DNA of 64,000 bases from SG8-40 sp963792855 (GTDB taxonomy: Bacteria > Pseudomonadota > Gammaproteobacteria > Burkholderiales > Eutrophovitaceae): positions 186,001 through 250,000 of the forward strand of contig CAWBXZ010000001.1 in assembly GCA_963792855.1 (NCBI GenBank), in the 5' to 3' direction. The notes below the pieces were generated by a model that had not been told where the DNA came from, searched no databases, and saw only the letters and a list, made by a program, of their open reading frames with translations. Shown here one piece after another: positions 52,096 through 60,696 of this stretch (positions are counted from its first letter, which is position 1; the number at the start of each line of letters is the position of its first letter). A program made the translations under genes and the position numbers.

Positions 52096-54476
52096 ACCGC
52101 GCTGCGGGTGTGACCTTTGCCGTATGGCTGTTATTCATTGGCGCGTGTACCGCCATCGTAACGACAAGCAGATTCAGCACCGATCTCGAAGCCTTCTTGC
52201 CGGGAGCGCCGACGCCGGCGCAACAGTTACTGGTTGATCAGCTCAGGGATGGGGTTGTCTCCCGTATGGTCCTGATCGCAATTGAGGGTGACGACGAGGA
52301 GGTGCTGGCCGGGTTGAGCCGGAAATTGACCGAGAATCTCGCCACCGATCCTGCGTTTTCCTACATCAACAACGGCAGCCATGACCGGTTCGAGGCTGAT
52401 GGCGCGTTTCTGCTTGCGCATCGTTATTTGCTGAGCCCCGCTGTGGAGCAGGAGCGCTTCAGCGCAGAAACGTTGCGGCGCGCACTGCAGGCGCAACTTG
52501 ATTTGTTGTCATCGTCAATGGGTGCGCTCACGGTGAATTTTCTGGGCGTCGATCCAACCGGTGAATTCCTGTCGATTGTCGAAAAATATCAATCGGAAAA
52601 CCGCCCGCAGGTTCGCCATGGCGTGTGGTTCAATAGTAGCGGCACACGCGCGCTGCTGATGGCGCAGACAGTCGCACCGGGATTCGAGATTGATGCCCAG
52701 CAAACCGCTGTCGCGCGTATCGAGGCGGCGTTCGATGAGGCAGTGGCCGCGGCCGGAGCGACGGATGCCGTGTTGACAGCCGTTGGTCCGGGTGTGTTCG
52801 CCGTGCAGATTCGCGATTCGATCAAGGCGGATGCGATCCGTGTGACCAGCCTTGCCTCGCTGGCGATCGCGGGACTGCTGCTGTTCGTGCTGCGCTCGTT
52901 TCGCGCGCTGGGACTGGTTTTTCTGCCGGTGGCCACGGGCGCGCTGGCGGGTGTCGCCGCGGTGACGCTGGCGTTTGGTGAAATCCACGGAATCACCCTC
53001 GGGTTCGGCGCCACCCTGATCGGCGAGAGCGTGGATTATTCGATTCATCTGCTGACCGGCTCGGTATACGGGCAGCGTCCGGAAAAGACGCTGTCGCGCA
53101 TCTGGCCGACGTTGAGACTCGGCGTACTGACTTCGATAGCAGGGTCGGCGGCGCTGCTGTTCTCGGGATTTCCCGGGCTGGCGCAACTGGGGATGTTCTC
53201 GATTGCGGGACTGGTCGTAGCGCTGGCCGTGACGCGCTGGGTTGTGCCGCTGTTGTTGCCGCACGAGTTCAGCGTCGATCTCGCCGGTCGCTTTGCACCG
53301 ATCCTGTTGCTCGCGGTCGAAAGGGCGCGCATTCTGCGAGTGCCTTCACTGCTGGTTATCGGGGGTTGTCTCGTATGGCTGGTGTTCGAGGGCGGGGCTT
53401 CGTGGAATGATGATTTCGGATCACTGAATCCCATCCCGGCGTCGACCAAGGCGTTTGACCGGGAAATACGCACCGAGCTCGGCGCGCCAGACGTGCGCAC
53501 GCTGGTTGTCGTGCGCGGTGTTGACCAGGAGGCGACCCTGCAAACCGCAGAGGCGGTGGGGCGGACGCTCGATGCCCTGGTCGGCGAGGGCGCCCTGGCG
53601 GGCTACGAATCGCCCGCCTTCTACCTGCCGAGTCAGGCAACGCAGCGCGCGCGCCAGGATGCCATTCCGCAAGCCGCAGTGTTACGCGAGAACCTGGAGC
53701 GCGCCCTGGAGGGGTTGCCGTTCAAGCGCGGACTGTTCGACGAGTTTATCGACCAGGCGCAACAGGCAAAACAGTCGAAACTGCTCACGCGTAACGACCT
53801 TGCATCCACTGCGCTCGCCAGCCAGGTGGACAGCCTGCTGATGAAGACGCGCAGCACGTGGTACGCCGTACTGCCGTTGCTTGACGTGGTTCGATCTGCA
53901 GACGTGGCGGCCGCGCTGTCGCGCTTCGACCCGCAGCAGGTCATGCTGATGGACCTGAAGTCCGAGACGGACGCGCTGTATCAGGGTTACCGGTTGCGGA
54001 TTCTCACGTACGCGGTGATTGGCGCTGTTGCAATCGTCATGTTGCTGCTCGCCGCTTTGCGGTCTGTGCGCCGCTGCGTGGCGGTCGTTCTGCCCATTGC
54101 TGCGGCGCTGGTGGTGACGATTGCCGTCCTCGCAGCGGCGGGTGCCGAGCTGACAATGTTCCATCTTGTGGCGATGTTGCTGGTCGTCGGCGTCGGGTCC
54201 AACTACACGCTGTTTTTCGACCGGGCGATTGCGCAAGAGAACGATCGGGGACGCACTTACCTGGCCCTGGCGGTGTGCAATTTGTCCACAGTGCTCGGGT
54301 TCGGATTCATTGCGCTGGCATCGACGCCGGTGTTGAAGGCGATCGGAATAACCGTTGCGGCAGGCGCCGCGCTCAGTTTGCTGTTCGGTGCGGTCTTCAT
54401 GCAGCGCGACCGGTCAACCGGTCAGCCGTCATCCCCGGCGCGACAGGGTGCGCCAGGCGAGCCACGGCAATCGTAG
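52092..54476 (+). CDS. MMPL-family exporter
   Basis: A 794-residue RND/MMPL-type transporter with two repeats, each of one N-terminal helix, a large periplasmic loop (about 35-250 and 415-640) and a bundle of about five helices. MMPL exporters are a fixed part of aryl-polyene clusters and probably move the lipid-linked pigment toward the outer membrane. GTG 52092 overlaps the carrier gene stop. Its 3' end overlaps the convergent glycosyltransferase by 48 bp. Confidence 0.9.
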   Translation: MNRAAGVTFAVWLLFIGACTAIVTTSRFSTDLEAFLPGAPTPAQQLLVDQLRDGVVSRMVLIAIEGDDEEVLAGLSRKLTENLATDPAFSYINNGSHDRFEADGAFLLAHRYLLSPAVEQERFSAETLRRALQAQLDLLSSSMGALTVNFLGVDPTGEFLSIVEKYQSENRPQVRHGVWFNSSGTRALLMAQTVAPGFEIDAQQTAVARIEAAFDEAVAAAGATDAVLTAVGPGVFAVQIRDSIKADAIRVTSLASLAIAGLLLFVLRSFRALGLVFLPVATGALAGVAAVTLAFGEIHGITLGFGATLIGESVDYSIHLLTGSVYGQRPEKTLSRIWPTLRLGVLTSIAGSAALLFSGFPGLAQLGMFSIAGLVVALAVTRWVVPLLLPHEFSVDLAGRFAPILLLAVERARILRVPSLLVIGGCLVWLVFEGGASWNDDFGSLNPIPASTKAFDREIRTELGAPDVRTLVVVRGVDQEATLQTAEAVGRTLDALVGEGALAGYESPAFYLPSQATQRARQDAIPQAAVLRENLERALEGLPFKRGLFDEFIDQAQQAKQSKLLTRNDLASTALASQVDSLLMKTRSTWYAVLPLLDVVRSADVAAALSRFDPQQVMLMDLKSETDALYQGYRLRILTYAVIGAVAIVMLLLAALRSVRRCVAVVLPIAAALVVTIAVLAAAGAELTMFHLVAMLLVVGVGSNYTLFFDRAIAQENDRGRTYLALAVCNLSTVLGFGFIALASTPVLKAIGITVAAGAALSLLFGAVFMQRDRSTGQPSSPARQGAPGEPRQS

Positions 54477-55193
54477 CAAGAAGCCGGACATCAGGCGTGT
54501 GTGCATCCACGCCAGCAGCGCGTTGTCTCGCACATAGCGGAAATGCGAAATGCCGCCCTCGTCGGGTTTGAGGTAACGGACGGGTGCGTCGATATTCCTG
54601 ACCGGCACACCTTCCCAGGCCAGGCGAACGACTGCTTCAGCGTCGAAATCAAAGCGACGCATCCATCGCGTGGACGACATGATCCTCAGCAGCGGCTCGA
54701 CCGGATAGACGCGCAAGCCGAACAAGGAGTCGCCGATGCCATACCACAGTGTCTCTAGGTTGGCCCACCAGTTCGAAATTTTGCGGCCGCGTACCCGAAT
54801 TTGCGGCGCGCTTTTGTCGAACACCGGTTTTCCGAGAATCATGGCGTCGGGTGCAAGTTCTGAGGCGCGCATGAATTCGGGCACGCTGGCCGCCGGATGC
54901 TGGCCGTCGGCATCCATTGTCAACACATGCGTGAAACCCTGAACCGCCGCTTCGCGAAGGCCATAATAGACAGCCGCACCTTTTCCGCGGTTGCGCGGCA
55001 ACACGAAAACGCGCAACCCGTCGTCGGTTTTCTGCATGTCCAGAAGGGCTTCGGCGCTGCCATCGGTGCTACCGTCAACCACAACCCAGACGGGATCCCA
55101 TTGATTTCGGGCCTCGGTAACGGTGTCAAGTACCCGCGGCCCGGTGTTAAAGCTCGGTATCAGGATGAGATGCGATGATGATGCGTTCGGCAT
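54429..55193 (-). CDS. Family 2 glycosyltransferase
   Basis: A 254-residue GT-A enzyme with IPSFNTG, VDGSTDGSAE, and DADGQHP (DxD motif) for binding a nucleotide or dolichyl-type sugar donor. No transmembrane helix is evident apart from a C-terminal hydrophobic stretch. In this context it would glycosylate the polyene or its lipid head. It overlaps the exporter gene end by 48 bp on the opposite strand. Confidence 0.88.
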   Translation of the reverse strand: MPNASSSHLILIPSFNTGPRVLDTVTEARNQWDPVWVVVDGSTDGSAEALLDMQKTDDGLRVFVLPRNRGKGAAVYYGLREAAVQGFTHVLTMDADGQHPAASVPEFMRASELAPDAMILGKPVFDKSAPQIRVRGRKISNWWANLETLWYGIGDSLFGLRVYPVEPLLRIMSSTRWMRRFDFDAEAVVRLAWEGVPVRNIDAPVRYLKPDEGGISHFRYVRDNALLAWMHTRLMSGFLLRLPWLAWRTLSRRG

Positions 55194-55238
55194 GCTGAAG
55201 CTAGGGCAGAGTCTGGTGCGGTTGCAGCGGAGCGGCGA

Positions 55239-56048
55239 TCAGGATGCGGCTGCGGAATCTCCAACCTCCGCCGCAGCGGCTTGCGTTGTAGCCTTCGCGC
55301 TACGCCCGGCTTCCAGGGAGGTTCGGTAATAGGACTCGAGCCGTGCCACGAATGGTTTCACGTCACCGGTAACCTCGAAGCGTTTACCGAGGCGCGCACG
55401 GTAAACCAGTGGAAGGTGCGGTTTCTTCAGGATCGGCCACCCCTTGCCGAGAAAACGGCTGTTTGTTTCGATAAAAACCGTCTGTACCGGTGCGCCCGCC
55501 CGTTTGGCGATCAGCGCAAAACCGCCCTTGAACCGGTTTACCGGTCCGCTTCGTGTGCGTGTCCCTTCAGGGAACACCAGTAATTGTTGACCCGAACGCA
55601 GCTCTCGAGCCGCCTCGCGCACCATGTCAGCCGCAGTGTCGTTTCGGATGTAACCGGCCAGGCGGGCGCCGCCGCCAAGGATCACGTTATCGCGTATCCC
55701 CGATTTCATGATGCAGGCAATGTCGGGCAAGCGGGAGATGACGAACACGGCATCGAGAAGCGATGGATGATTGGGGGCGACAATGAGACCTTTCTCGCCA
55801 CGCAGTTCGTCAATTGCTGACAGGTCCAGCCTGATCAGGCCCGTACCACGCAACATCGCCAGGTAACTGCGAAACAGTAGCCCGATGGCGTTGCGGCCGA
55901 ACCGGATGCCGGTCTTGCGCGGCAACAGAAAGTAGAGCGCGGCGCAAAGCACCGTGAACAAAATCCCGACGACAGCGAAATAGAGCAGTGCCACGTAGAG
56001 CACCAGGTGCTCGTAAATTGTCCGAAATACCCCAAACAGGTTCGTCAT
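55239..56048 (-). CDS. PlsC-type 1-acylglycerol-phosphate acyltransferase
   Basis: A 269-residue membrane acyltransferase with the HxxxxD motif NHPSLLD and the acyl-acceptor block FPEGTRTRSG, plus an N-terminal hydrophobic hairpin (about 15-45). This is the second acyltransferase of the cluster and differs from the LpxL-type one. It ends 45 bp from the glycosyltransferase start, and both face the same way. The acceptor may be the glycosylated lipid that carries the pigment. Confidence 0.88.
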   Translation of the reverse strand: MTNLFGVFRTIYEHLVLYVALLYFAVVGILFTVLCAALYFLLPRKTGIRFGRNAIGLLFRSYLAMLRGTGLIRLDLSAIDELRGEKGLIVAPNHPSLLDAVFVISRLPDIACIMKSGIRDNVILGGGARLAGYIRNDTAADMVREAARELRSGQQLLVFPEGTRTRSGPVNRFKGGFALIAKRAGAPVQTVFIETNSRFLGKGWPILKKPHLPLVYRARLGKRFEVTGDVKPFVARLESYYRTSLEAGRSAKATTQAAAAEVGDSAAAS

Positions 56049-56188
56049 GCGTCCAGGCTGGCAGGATTGGTTTCTTTCTTCAGAATCCGAGCATACCCTA
56101 CTAATCAGCGTGCGCCCGATATCGCTGATCGCAATTGTATGTTTACCAGTGAGACAGCGAAACTACGCATCGCTCGCCGTGCCGGCGG

Positions 56189-57034
56189 TCAATCGCGCGC
56201 TTCCACGCGCTGCCTGGATTCCAGCAAACGCCAGACGAATGCAATTCCTGCAGTGAGGGTGTCGTTCTGGCGCACCAGCGAACTTGGCTCGAACACCGCG
56301 TGAGACACGGAGTCCCAGCGCACGAATGCGCCAATCCACATGCGCTGGTAGCTGCGGCTGACGGAACCTATCACTTGTCCTCCGGCGTATCCCGACTGCG
56401 CTACATAGGCGGACCGTTGTGGCGTCGCGTACTCCGGTGCGACACCGTAGAAGTAGTTGTGGTAACGCTTGTCGCCGAACAGCGGCCCCAGTGCCAGACC
56501 GGTTTTCCATTCCGCGTTTGCAATCGGGGCTCTGAACTCGAAATTGATCAGCGGCGCAAACACCCAGCCCACGTTGTGTGTATGTCGAAGGTCGGTGGCG
56601 ATCACGGTGCGCACGGGTAATCTGAGATCCACCGTCAGGTTCCGGTCTGCGCTCTGATACAAACGCATTTCCAGGCTTGGCCCGATTTCCAGGGTCGGGT
56701 CGAGGTCCGGCATGCCCTGCCTGGCGGCGTTATCGGAGCTGTTGACAGGAACCGAGCCGCTGATGCTCAACTGCAAGGTGAGCCTGTCGTATTCGAAGAA
56801 CAGCCCGCGCACGCGATCCCGTTCGATTTTCAGCAAATCTCCCCGGTAAATGACGTAGGGTACCGGCAGCACGTAGCTGGTGCGCTCATCGGAGCCGCGA
56901 TAGTCGGCGAAATCCAGAACGGTGAAGCCGAGCCCCGCTTCCCACTGCGGCCGGTCTTCGCCGTTTGCTGCCGGCGCAAAGAGCAGCATCAGGCAAAGCA
57001 CCGTCGGGAGAGATTTCCACGGCAGCGTCAACAT
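56189..57034 (-). CDS. MipA/OmpV-family outer membrane protein
   Basis: A 281-residue beta-barrel with a signal peptide ending near AANGED and alternating aromatic-rich strands (GLGFTVLDFADYRGSDE is the family opening, FYGVAPEYATP another signature). MipA links murein synthases in E. coli; other OmpV proteins are porins. Such a gene is not a standard member of aryl-polyene clusters. ATG 57034 is preferred over an upstream TTG at 57058, but neither has a strong Shine-Dalgarno. A role in pigment placement is possible but unproved. Confidence 0.82.
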   Translation of the reverse strand: MLTLPWKSLPTVLCLMLLFAPAANGEDRPQWEAGLGFTVLDFADYRGSDERTSYVLPVPYVIYRGDLLKIERDRVRGLFFEYDRLTLQLSISGSVPVNSSDNAARQGMPDLDPTLEIGPSLEMRLYQSADRNLTVDLRLPVRTVIATDLRHTHNVGWVFAPLINFEFRAPIANAEWKTGLALGPLFGDKRYHNYFYGVAPEYATPQRSAYVAQSGYAGGQVIGSVSRSYQRMWIGAFVRWDSVSHAVFEPSSLVRQNDTLTAGIAFVWRLLESRQRVEARD

Positions 57035-57239
57035 TGAACTGAATCCGGTTGAATGCAAACCGCTGCGGGAAATCGCGACACCATTGCGTTACGCCCGAGG
57101 AAGGCGAAGCTTGTTTGGCTGATCCCGGTTCGGGCCGGAGACAAGGTACGTCATGGTGTAATGTTGCCATATCCCGCGCCCGCCATGACCGGTGCAGGCA
57201 CGGGATAATGGCGTTCCTGAATCGGTCGGAGTATCGGGT

Positions 57240-57974
57240 GTGACAAACAGTTCGAAGAACAAGTCAGCGTTGGTGACGGGTGGCAGCGGCGTGATCGGGA
57301 AAGCGATCTGCTCGGTGCTTGCCGAGCGCGGTTTTCATGTGCTTGTGCACGCCAATCGCAATGCCGAGCGTGCAGCGCAGCTGGTGCAAGTCATCAAAGA
57401 GCGGGGTGGCAGCGCGGAGACGATCTGCTTTGACGTGGCGGATCGCGCCGCATGTGCTGCCGTGCTCACTTCGATCGCACAGCGCAATCCGGTTCAGGTG
57501 ATCGTGCATAACGCAGGGATACACAAGGATGCTCCGATGGCCGGGATGAGTGGCGAGCAGTGGGATGACGTGATCGATGTGTCGCTGAACGGTTTCTATA
57601 ATGTGGTTCAGCCGCTGTTGCTGCACATGATTGGCACGCGTTGGGGGCGTGTCATCAGCATGTCTTCGGTCGCGGCGATGCTGGGTAATCGCGGTCAGGC
57701 AAACTACGCGGCGGCGAAGGCCGGGTTGCACGGCGCCAGCAAGGCGCTTGCGGTCGAGGTGGCCTCGCGCGGCGTAACCGTAAACGTCGTCGTGCCGGGA
57801 ATTATCGAGAGCGAGATGGCCTCGGGCTTTTCGCCCGAACAGGTCGCCGCCATGGTGCCAATGAAGCGCGCCGGACGCCCGGAAGAAGTGGCGTCGCTGG
57901 TAGGGTATCTTGTGTCAGACGAAGCCGGTTATGTCACCGGGCAGATCATCGGCGTCAATGGCGGCATGATTTGA
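57240..57974 (+). CDS. fabG: FabG-type 3-oxoacyl-ACP reductase
   Basis: A 244-residue short-chain dehydrogenase with GGSGVIGKAI, NAG at the end of the fourth strand, and the catalytic Ser and Tyr-x-x-x-Lys in SMSSVAAMLGNRGQANYAAAK. It matches the ketoreductase (ApeQ type) of aryl-polyene clusters. GTG 57240 with GGAG 8 bases upstream is the likely start. It lies at the far edge of the cluster, on the plus strand, about 10 kb from the position it usually takes between dehydratase and ketosynthase. Confidence 0.88.
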   Translation: MTNSSKNKSALVTGGSGVIGKAICSVLAERGFHVLVHANRNAERAAQLVQVIKERGGSAETICFDVADRAACAAVLTSIAQRNPVQVIVHNAGIHKDAPMAGMSGEQWDDVIDVSLNGFYNVVQPLLLHMIGTRWGRVISMSSVAAMLGNRGQANYAAAKAGLHGASKALAVEVASRGVTVNVVVPGIIESEMASGFSPEQVAAMVPMKRAGRPEEVASLVGYLVSDEAGYVTGQIIGVNGGMI

Positions 57975-58017
57975 GACAGGCGACGCTCAGGATGCCCGGG
58001 TCGCGGCTCGGAAAATC

Positions 58018-58440
58018 ATGAACTTTGTTGACCGCATTGCCGAGAAAATGATCGCCGAAGCGATTGCGCGGGGTGAGTTGTCGGATTTGCCGGGGCAGGG
58101 CGCACCTTTGGCGCTCGACGATGACAGGCTGATTCCCGAAGAACTTCGGATGGCGTATCGAATCTTGCGTAACGCCGGGTTTGTGCCCCCGGAAGTGACC
58201 GCCTTGCGTGAAATCAGCGATCTCGAGCGACAGATAGAGGAGTTGCCCCAAGGCGACCTGCGGGCCCGCGCGCTGCGCAAACTGCAGTTGCTCCGGATGC
58301 GGCTGGAGGCGGGCGGGCGGTTTCACGCTGCGCTCGGTTTTGCATCTCCGTATGCAGAGCGGCTGCTGGATCGCTTCGAACGGGTGGATGGTGGCGAGTG
58401 CACGGGCGGTGCATCCATTGCGCGCAAGCCGGTTGGTTGA
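58018..58440 (+). CDS. DUF1992 protein (DnaJ-C28 conserved domain)
   Basis: A 140-residue cytosolic protein with the DUF1992 pattern: AEKMIAEAIARGELSDLPGQGAPL, then RMAYRILRNAGFVPPEV. It has no J-domain proper. Bacterial members are uncharacterised. It follows fabG by 43 bp and precedes a retropepsin-like protein; membership in the pigment cluster is doubtful. Confidence 0.85.
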   Translation: MNFVDRIAEKMIAEAIARGELSDLPGQGAPLALDDDRLIPEELRMAYRILRNAGFVPPEVTALREISDLERQIEELPQGDLRARALRKLQLLRMRLEAGGRFHAALGFASPYAERLLDRFERVDGGECTGGASIARKPVG

Positions 58441-58494
58441 AATCGTTACCGGCCGGATGATGGAAATGCAACCGCCGATGCCGGAGCCGCTGGC

Positions 58495-58974
58495 TTGAAC
58501 AATCACGTTGTTGCGCTGGCTGTCTGGCTTGCACTGGTCATTGTCGGCTACGTGCTGATTGACCACTTTTCGGCACCCGATCCGGTGGTCCGCTCGGGTG
58601 CAAGCGGTACTTACGAAATCGTTGTTCCCGTTGCGCGAGACGGTCACTACTACCTGGAAGGTGCGATCAACGGCGAGGCGGTGACATTTCTGGTCGACAC
58701 CGGTGCGAGCTACGTCTCGATCGGCTCCGACGTTGCGGCCCGCGCCAGTCTGCCCGCAGGCGTCGCCGGGTTTTTCACCACGGCCAACGGCCGCGTCGAA
58801 GGACGTATCGTCCGATCGCAAACGGTTGTGGCGGACATTTTCGAGGTCAGCGGAATCACCGTGGCGGTGATGCCGACACGCAGCGAGTACGGGCTGCTAG
58901 GCCAGAACTTTCTGCGTTACTTCACTGTGAGCCAGTCGGATGGAAAGCTGGTATTGCGTGCCCGCGAACCATGA
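58495..58974 (+). CDS. Retropepsin-like aspartic protease (clan AA)
   Basis: A 159-residue membrane-anchored protein. One N-terminal helix (about 5-23) leads to a periplasmic retropepsin-like fold with the active-site DTGAS (Asp68). The second half reads YGLLGQNFL, the usual GLLGxxFL flap region. Such proteins form dimers with one Asp each. TTG 58495 gives a natural start with GGAG 9 bases upstream. Physiological substrates are unknown. Confidence 0.87.
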   Translation: MNNHVVALAVWLALVIVGYVLIDHFSAPDPVVRSGASGTYEIVVPVARDGHYYLEGAINGEAVTFLVDTGASYVSIGSDVAARASLPAGVAGFFTTANGRVEGRIVRSQTVVADIFEVSGITVAVMPTRSEYGLLGQNFLRYFTVSQSDGKLVLRAREP

Positions 58975-59137
58975 ACCGGTGGTTATTCAGGCGAAGTGGG
59001 TCGCGCCGCAATCCGAAACAACTATTTCTCGAATGAAGAAAGAGATACCAGACAAATCCAACAAACAGCATTCATTTTCGAATGCAAGTGTCTAATATAA
59101 AGTTACGAATTGGATTGGTTGCTCAAGGTTGGCTTTT

Positions 59138-59164
59138 GAATCCTATCGGGTGTAGGATTCTTTT
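59138..59164 (+). terminator. Terminator-like hairpin 1
   Basis: Arms 59138-59145 and 59153-59160 (8 bp) with a 7-nt loop followed by TTTT. Confidence 0.5.
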
Positions 59165-59216
59165 CAAGCACCTACGAGTAAATACTAAGGGTGCGGATTA
59201 GGGGAGGGTACTAATT

Positions 59217-59238
59217 CTCCGCCTGGGCGGGGTTTTTT
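59217..59238 (+). terminator. Terminator-like hairpin 2
   Basis: Arms 59217-59222 and 59227-59232 (6 bp, one G-T pair, 4-nt loop) with six T residues after it. Confidence 0.6.
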
Positions 59239-59243
59239 GATAA

Positions 59244-59280
59244 CCTGCGCCGCCGCATTTCCGGCGGCGCAGGGTTTTTA
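59244..59280 (+). terminator. Strong rho-independent terminator
   Basis: Perfect 12-bp GC-rich arms 59244-59255 and 59262-59273, 6-nt loop, then a T tract from 59275. It stops plus-strand transcription from the retropepsin gene or from a small RNA in the preceding AT-rich stretch. Confidence 0.88.
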
Positions 59281-59367
59281 TTCAAGACACGACCCTCTGG
59301 TTGAATGCATCGGTCAACCGGTTCCGGCGAAGGTGGCAGGCAACATCAGCCTGCCGGCAAGTTGCCT

Positions 59368-60042
59368 TCACGGAATGTCTTTGTAGACTTCGTTCGAAAA
59401 TCCGCTTTCGTTACCGGCATTGTCAACCGCGGTTACCCTGAAGTAGTAGCGGTTTCCGCTGTCCAGTCTCGATATCGTAATGCTGGTCGAACTGCCGGCG
59501 CTGATGCCACTGCCGAAAGGAGGGTAGGCCCCGCCTGCGACGGCGTGATAGACGCGATAACCGACCAGGTCCGGATCGTTCACCGCGTCCCACTCGAGTG
59601 CTGCGATGTTATCGGTTGGTGTGTCCGTAGTGGTATCGCCTGCCGTCGTGCTGCCGTTGTCCTGATCCGGAGTTGGCTCGGTGCTGGTATCGCCCGTCGT
59701 GCTCGTCGTGCCGTCCGTGCTGGTTGTATCCCCAGTAGTACCGCCCGTGGTGGTGCCGTCACTGGATGCTGTGGTGCTGGTGTCTGTCGTGTCGCTACTG
59801 GTCGTCGATGTGTCTATGAGATCTCGCAATTTCTCCTGCCGCCGCTTGCTCATGGTGCCAATATCCCGGGTCCTGCACGTCTGGCCGGTCGGGCATGCGT
59901 CCGCATACTGTCTTACGCCATTACTGTCTCGCCAGATGTATACCGTCTCGGCGAAAACGGCTGTTGCGAATCCGAAACCCAATAATGCGGATGCAAGCAG
60001 TATGTTTCTTGACAGCCTTGATCTGATGTTGCTGTTCGTCAT
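59368..60042 (-). CDS. Secreted FN3 protein with Thr/Ser/Gly linker
   Basis: A 224-residue exported protein. The signal peptide (1-31, cleavage after VFA) is followed by a short domain like DUF4124 (YIWRDSNGVRQYADACPTG, with two Cys nearby). Residues about 77-140 are a low-complexity Thr/Ser/Gly/Asp linker. Residues about 145-220 form a fibronectin type III domain (LEWDAVNDPDLVGYRVYH, then YYFRVTAVDNAGNES). It probably binds a surface ligand or polymer. Length of the linker may vary. No operon partner. Confidence 0.85.
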   Translation of the reverse strand: MTNSNIRSRLSRNILLASALLGFGFATAVFAETVYIWRDSNGVRQYADACPTGQTCRTRDIGTMSKRRQEKLRDLIDTSTTSSDTTDTSTTASSDGTTTGGTTGDTTSTDGTTSTTGDTSTEPTPDQDNGSTTAGDTTTDTPTDNIAALEWDAVNDPDLVGYRVYHAVAGGAYPPFGSGISAGSSTSITISRLDSGNRYYFRVTAVDNAGNESGFSNEVYKDIP

Positions 60043-60335
60043 TGGAGTTGTCCTGAAAATGAAACCGGAAACCCAAACCGCAACTTCCGTACCGCTGGCG
60101 ATAAGGACAACAAAACAGATGCTTACTGAATGTCGGGGGAGAACGATGGTCGCCGGTCGGCGACGGATTTTCCGAGCGGGAGGTGAGTTTGATTAACCGA
60201 CGTTGGCGAAAAAAGTGAAGCACGCGGAAATGTGTCGTGCTCTGGCTACAGACGTTGCGTGACTGCGATCCGGCCCGCCCGGAGCAACGTTGAATCCGAT
60301 GCGTGTGAGACTTGCAGCGATGCCCCAGAAAACGT

Positions 60336-60411
60336 TGGCGCCCCGAGCACGAATCGAACGTGCGACCTACCCCTTAGGAGGGGGTTGCTCTATCCACTGA
60401 GCTACCGGGGC
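60336..60411 (-). tRNA. tRNA-Arg (anticodon CCT)
   Basis: Read on the minus strand. Acceptor GCCCCGG pairs with TCGGGGC, the anticodon loop CTCCTAA carries CCT (60376-60378), the T-arm is ACGTTCGATTCGTG, and CCA is encoded at 60336-60338. It stands alone. Confidence 0.95.
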
Positions 60412-60696
60412 GTGACGGGACGCATTTTAGCGCACCGGTCATGGCCTGCTGTGCGAGGTGCATCGAGCAGCACGAATGCGTGGGTGACGGGGTGAACGCC
60501 ATGAGCAGTCCGGCACCGGCAAACGCGTCTGTGCGTGTGGTTTAATGGCCAGCTATCGTCTTCGCAAGCGCTGGAAAACCTTGGAGAATCCGTGAGTTCT
60601 CTGTACCATGCGGGCATTGCCTGAAACACGTGAAAGGCGATGTTCCCAGATTGGTCAACGCGCTGTTCGTCAAAGCGGCGCAGGAGTTAAACATAA

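Larger units (their letters stand above)
58975..59367. other. AT-richer gene-free region with stacked hairpins
   Basis: No gene is recognisable in about 390 bp. 59020-59210 is clearly richer in A and T than its surroundings. Three consecutive terminator-like hairpins lie at 59138-59280, and a TAATAT block (59093-59098) could be a weak -10. Near the end, GGCAGGC/GCCTGCC arms (59335-59341/59349-59355) form a hairpin just beyond the minus-strand FN3 gene. Confidence 0.5.

Noticed and set aside
41736..57974. Assigning individual ape letter names to all cluster genes
   Set aside because: Order and content differ from the reference aryl-polyene clusters, and letters cannot be verified without alignment; only functional classes are given.
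59100..59240. Riboswitch (cyclic-di-GMP type)
   Set aside because: The conserved GEMM core was looked for and not found; only hairpins with T runs are visible.
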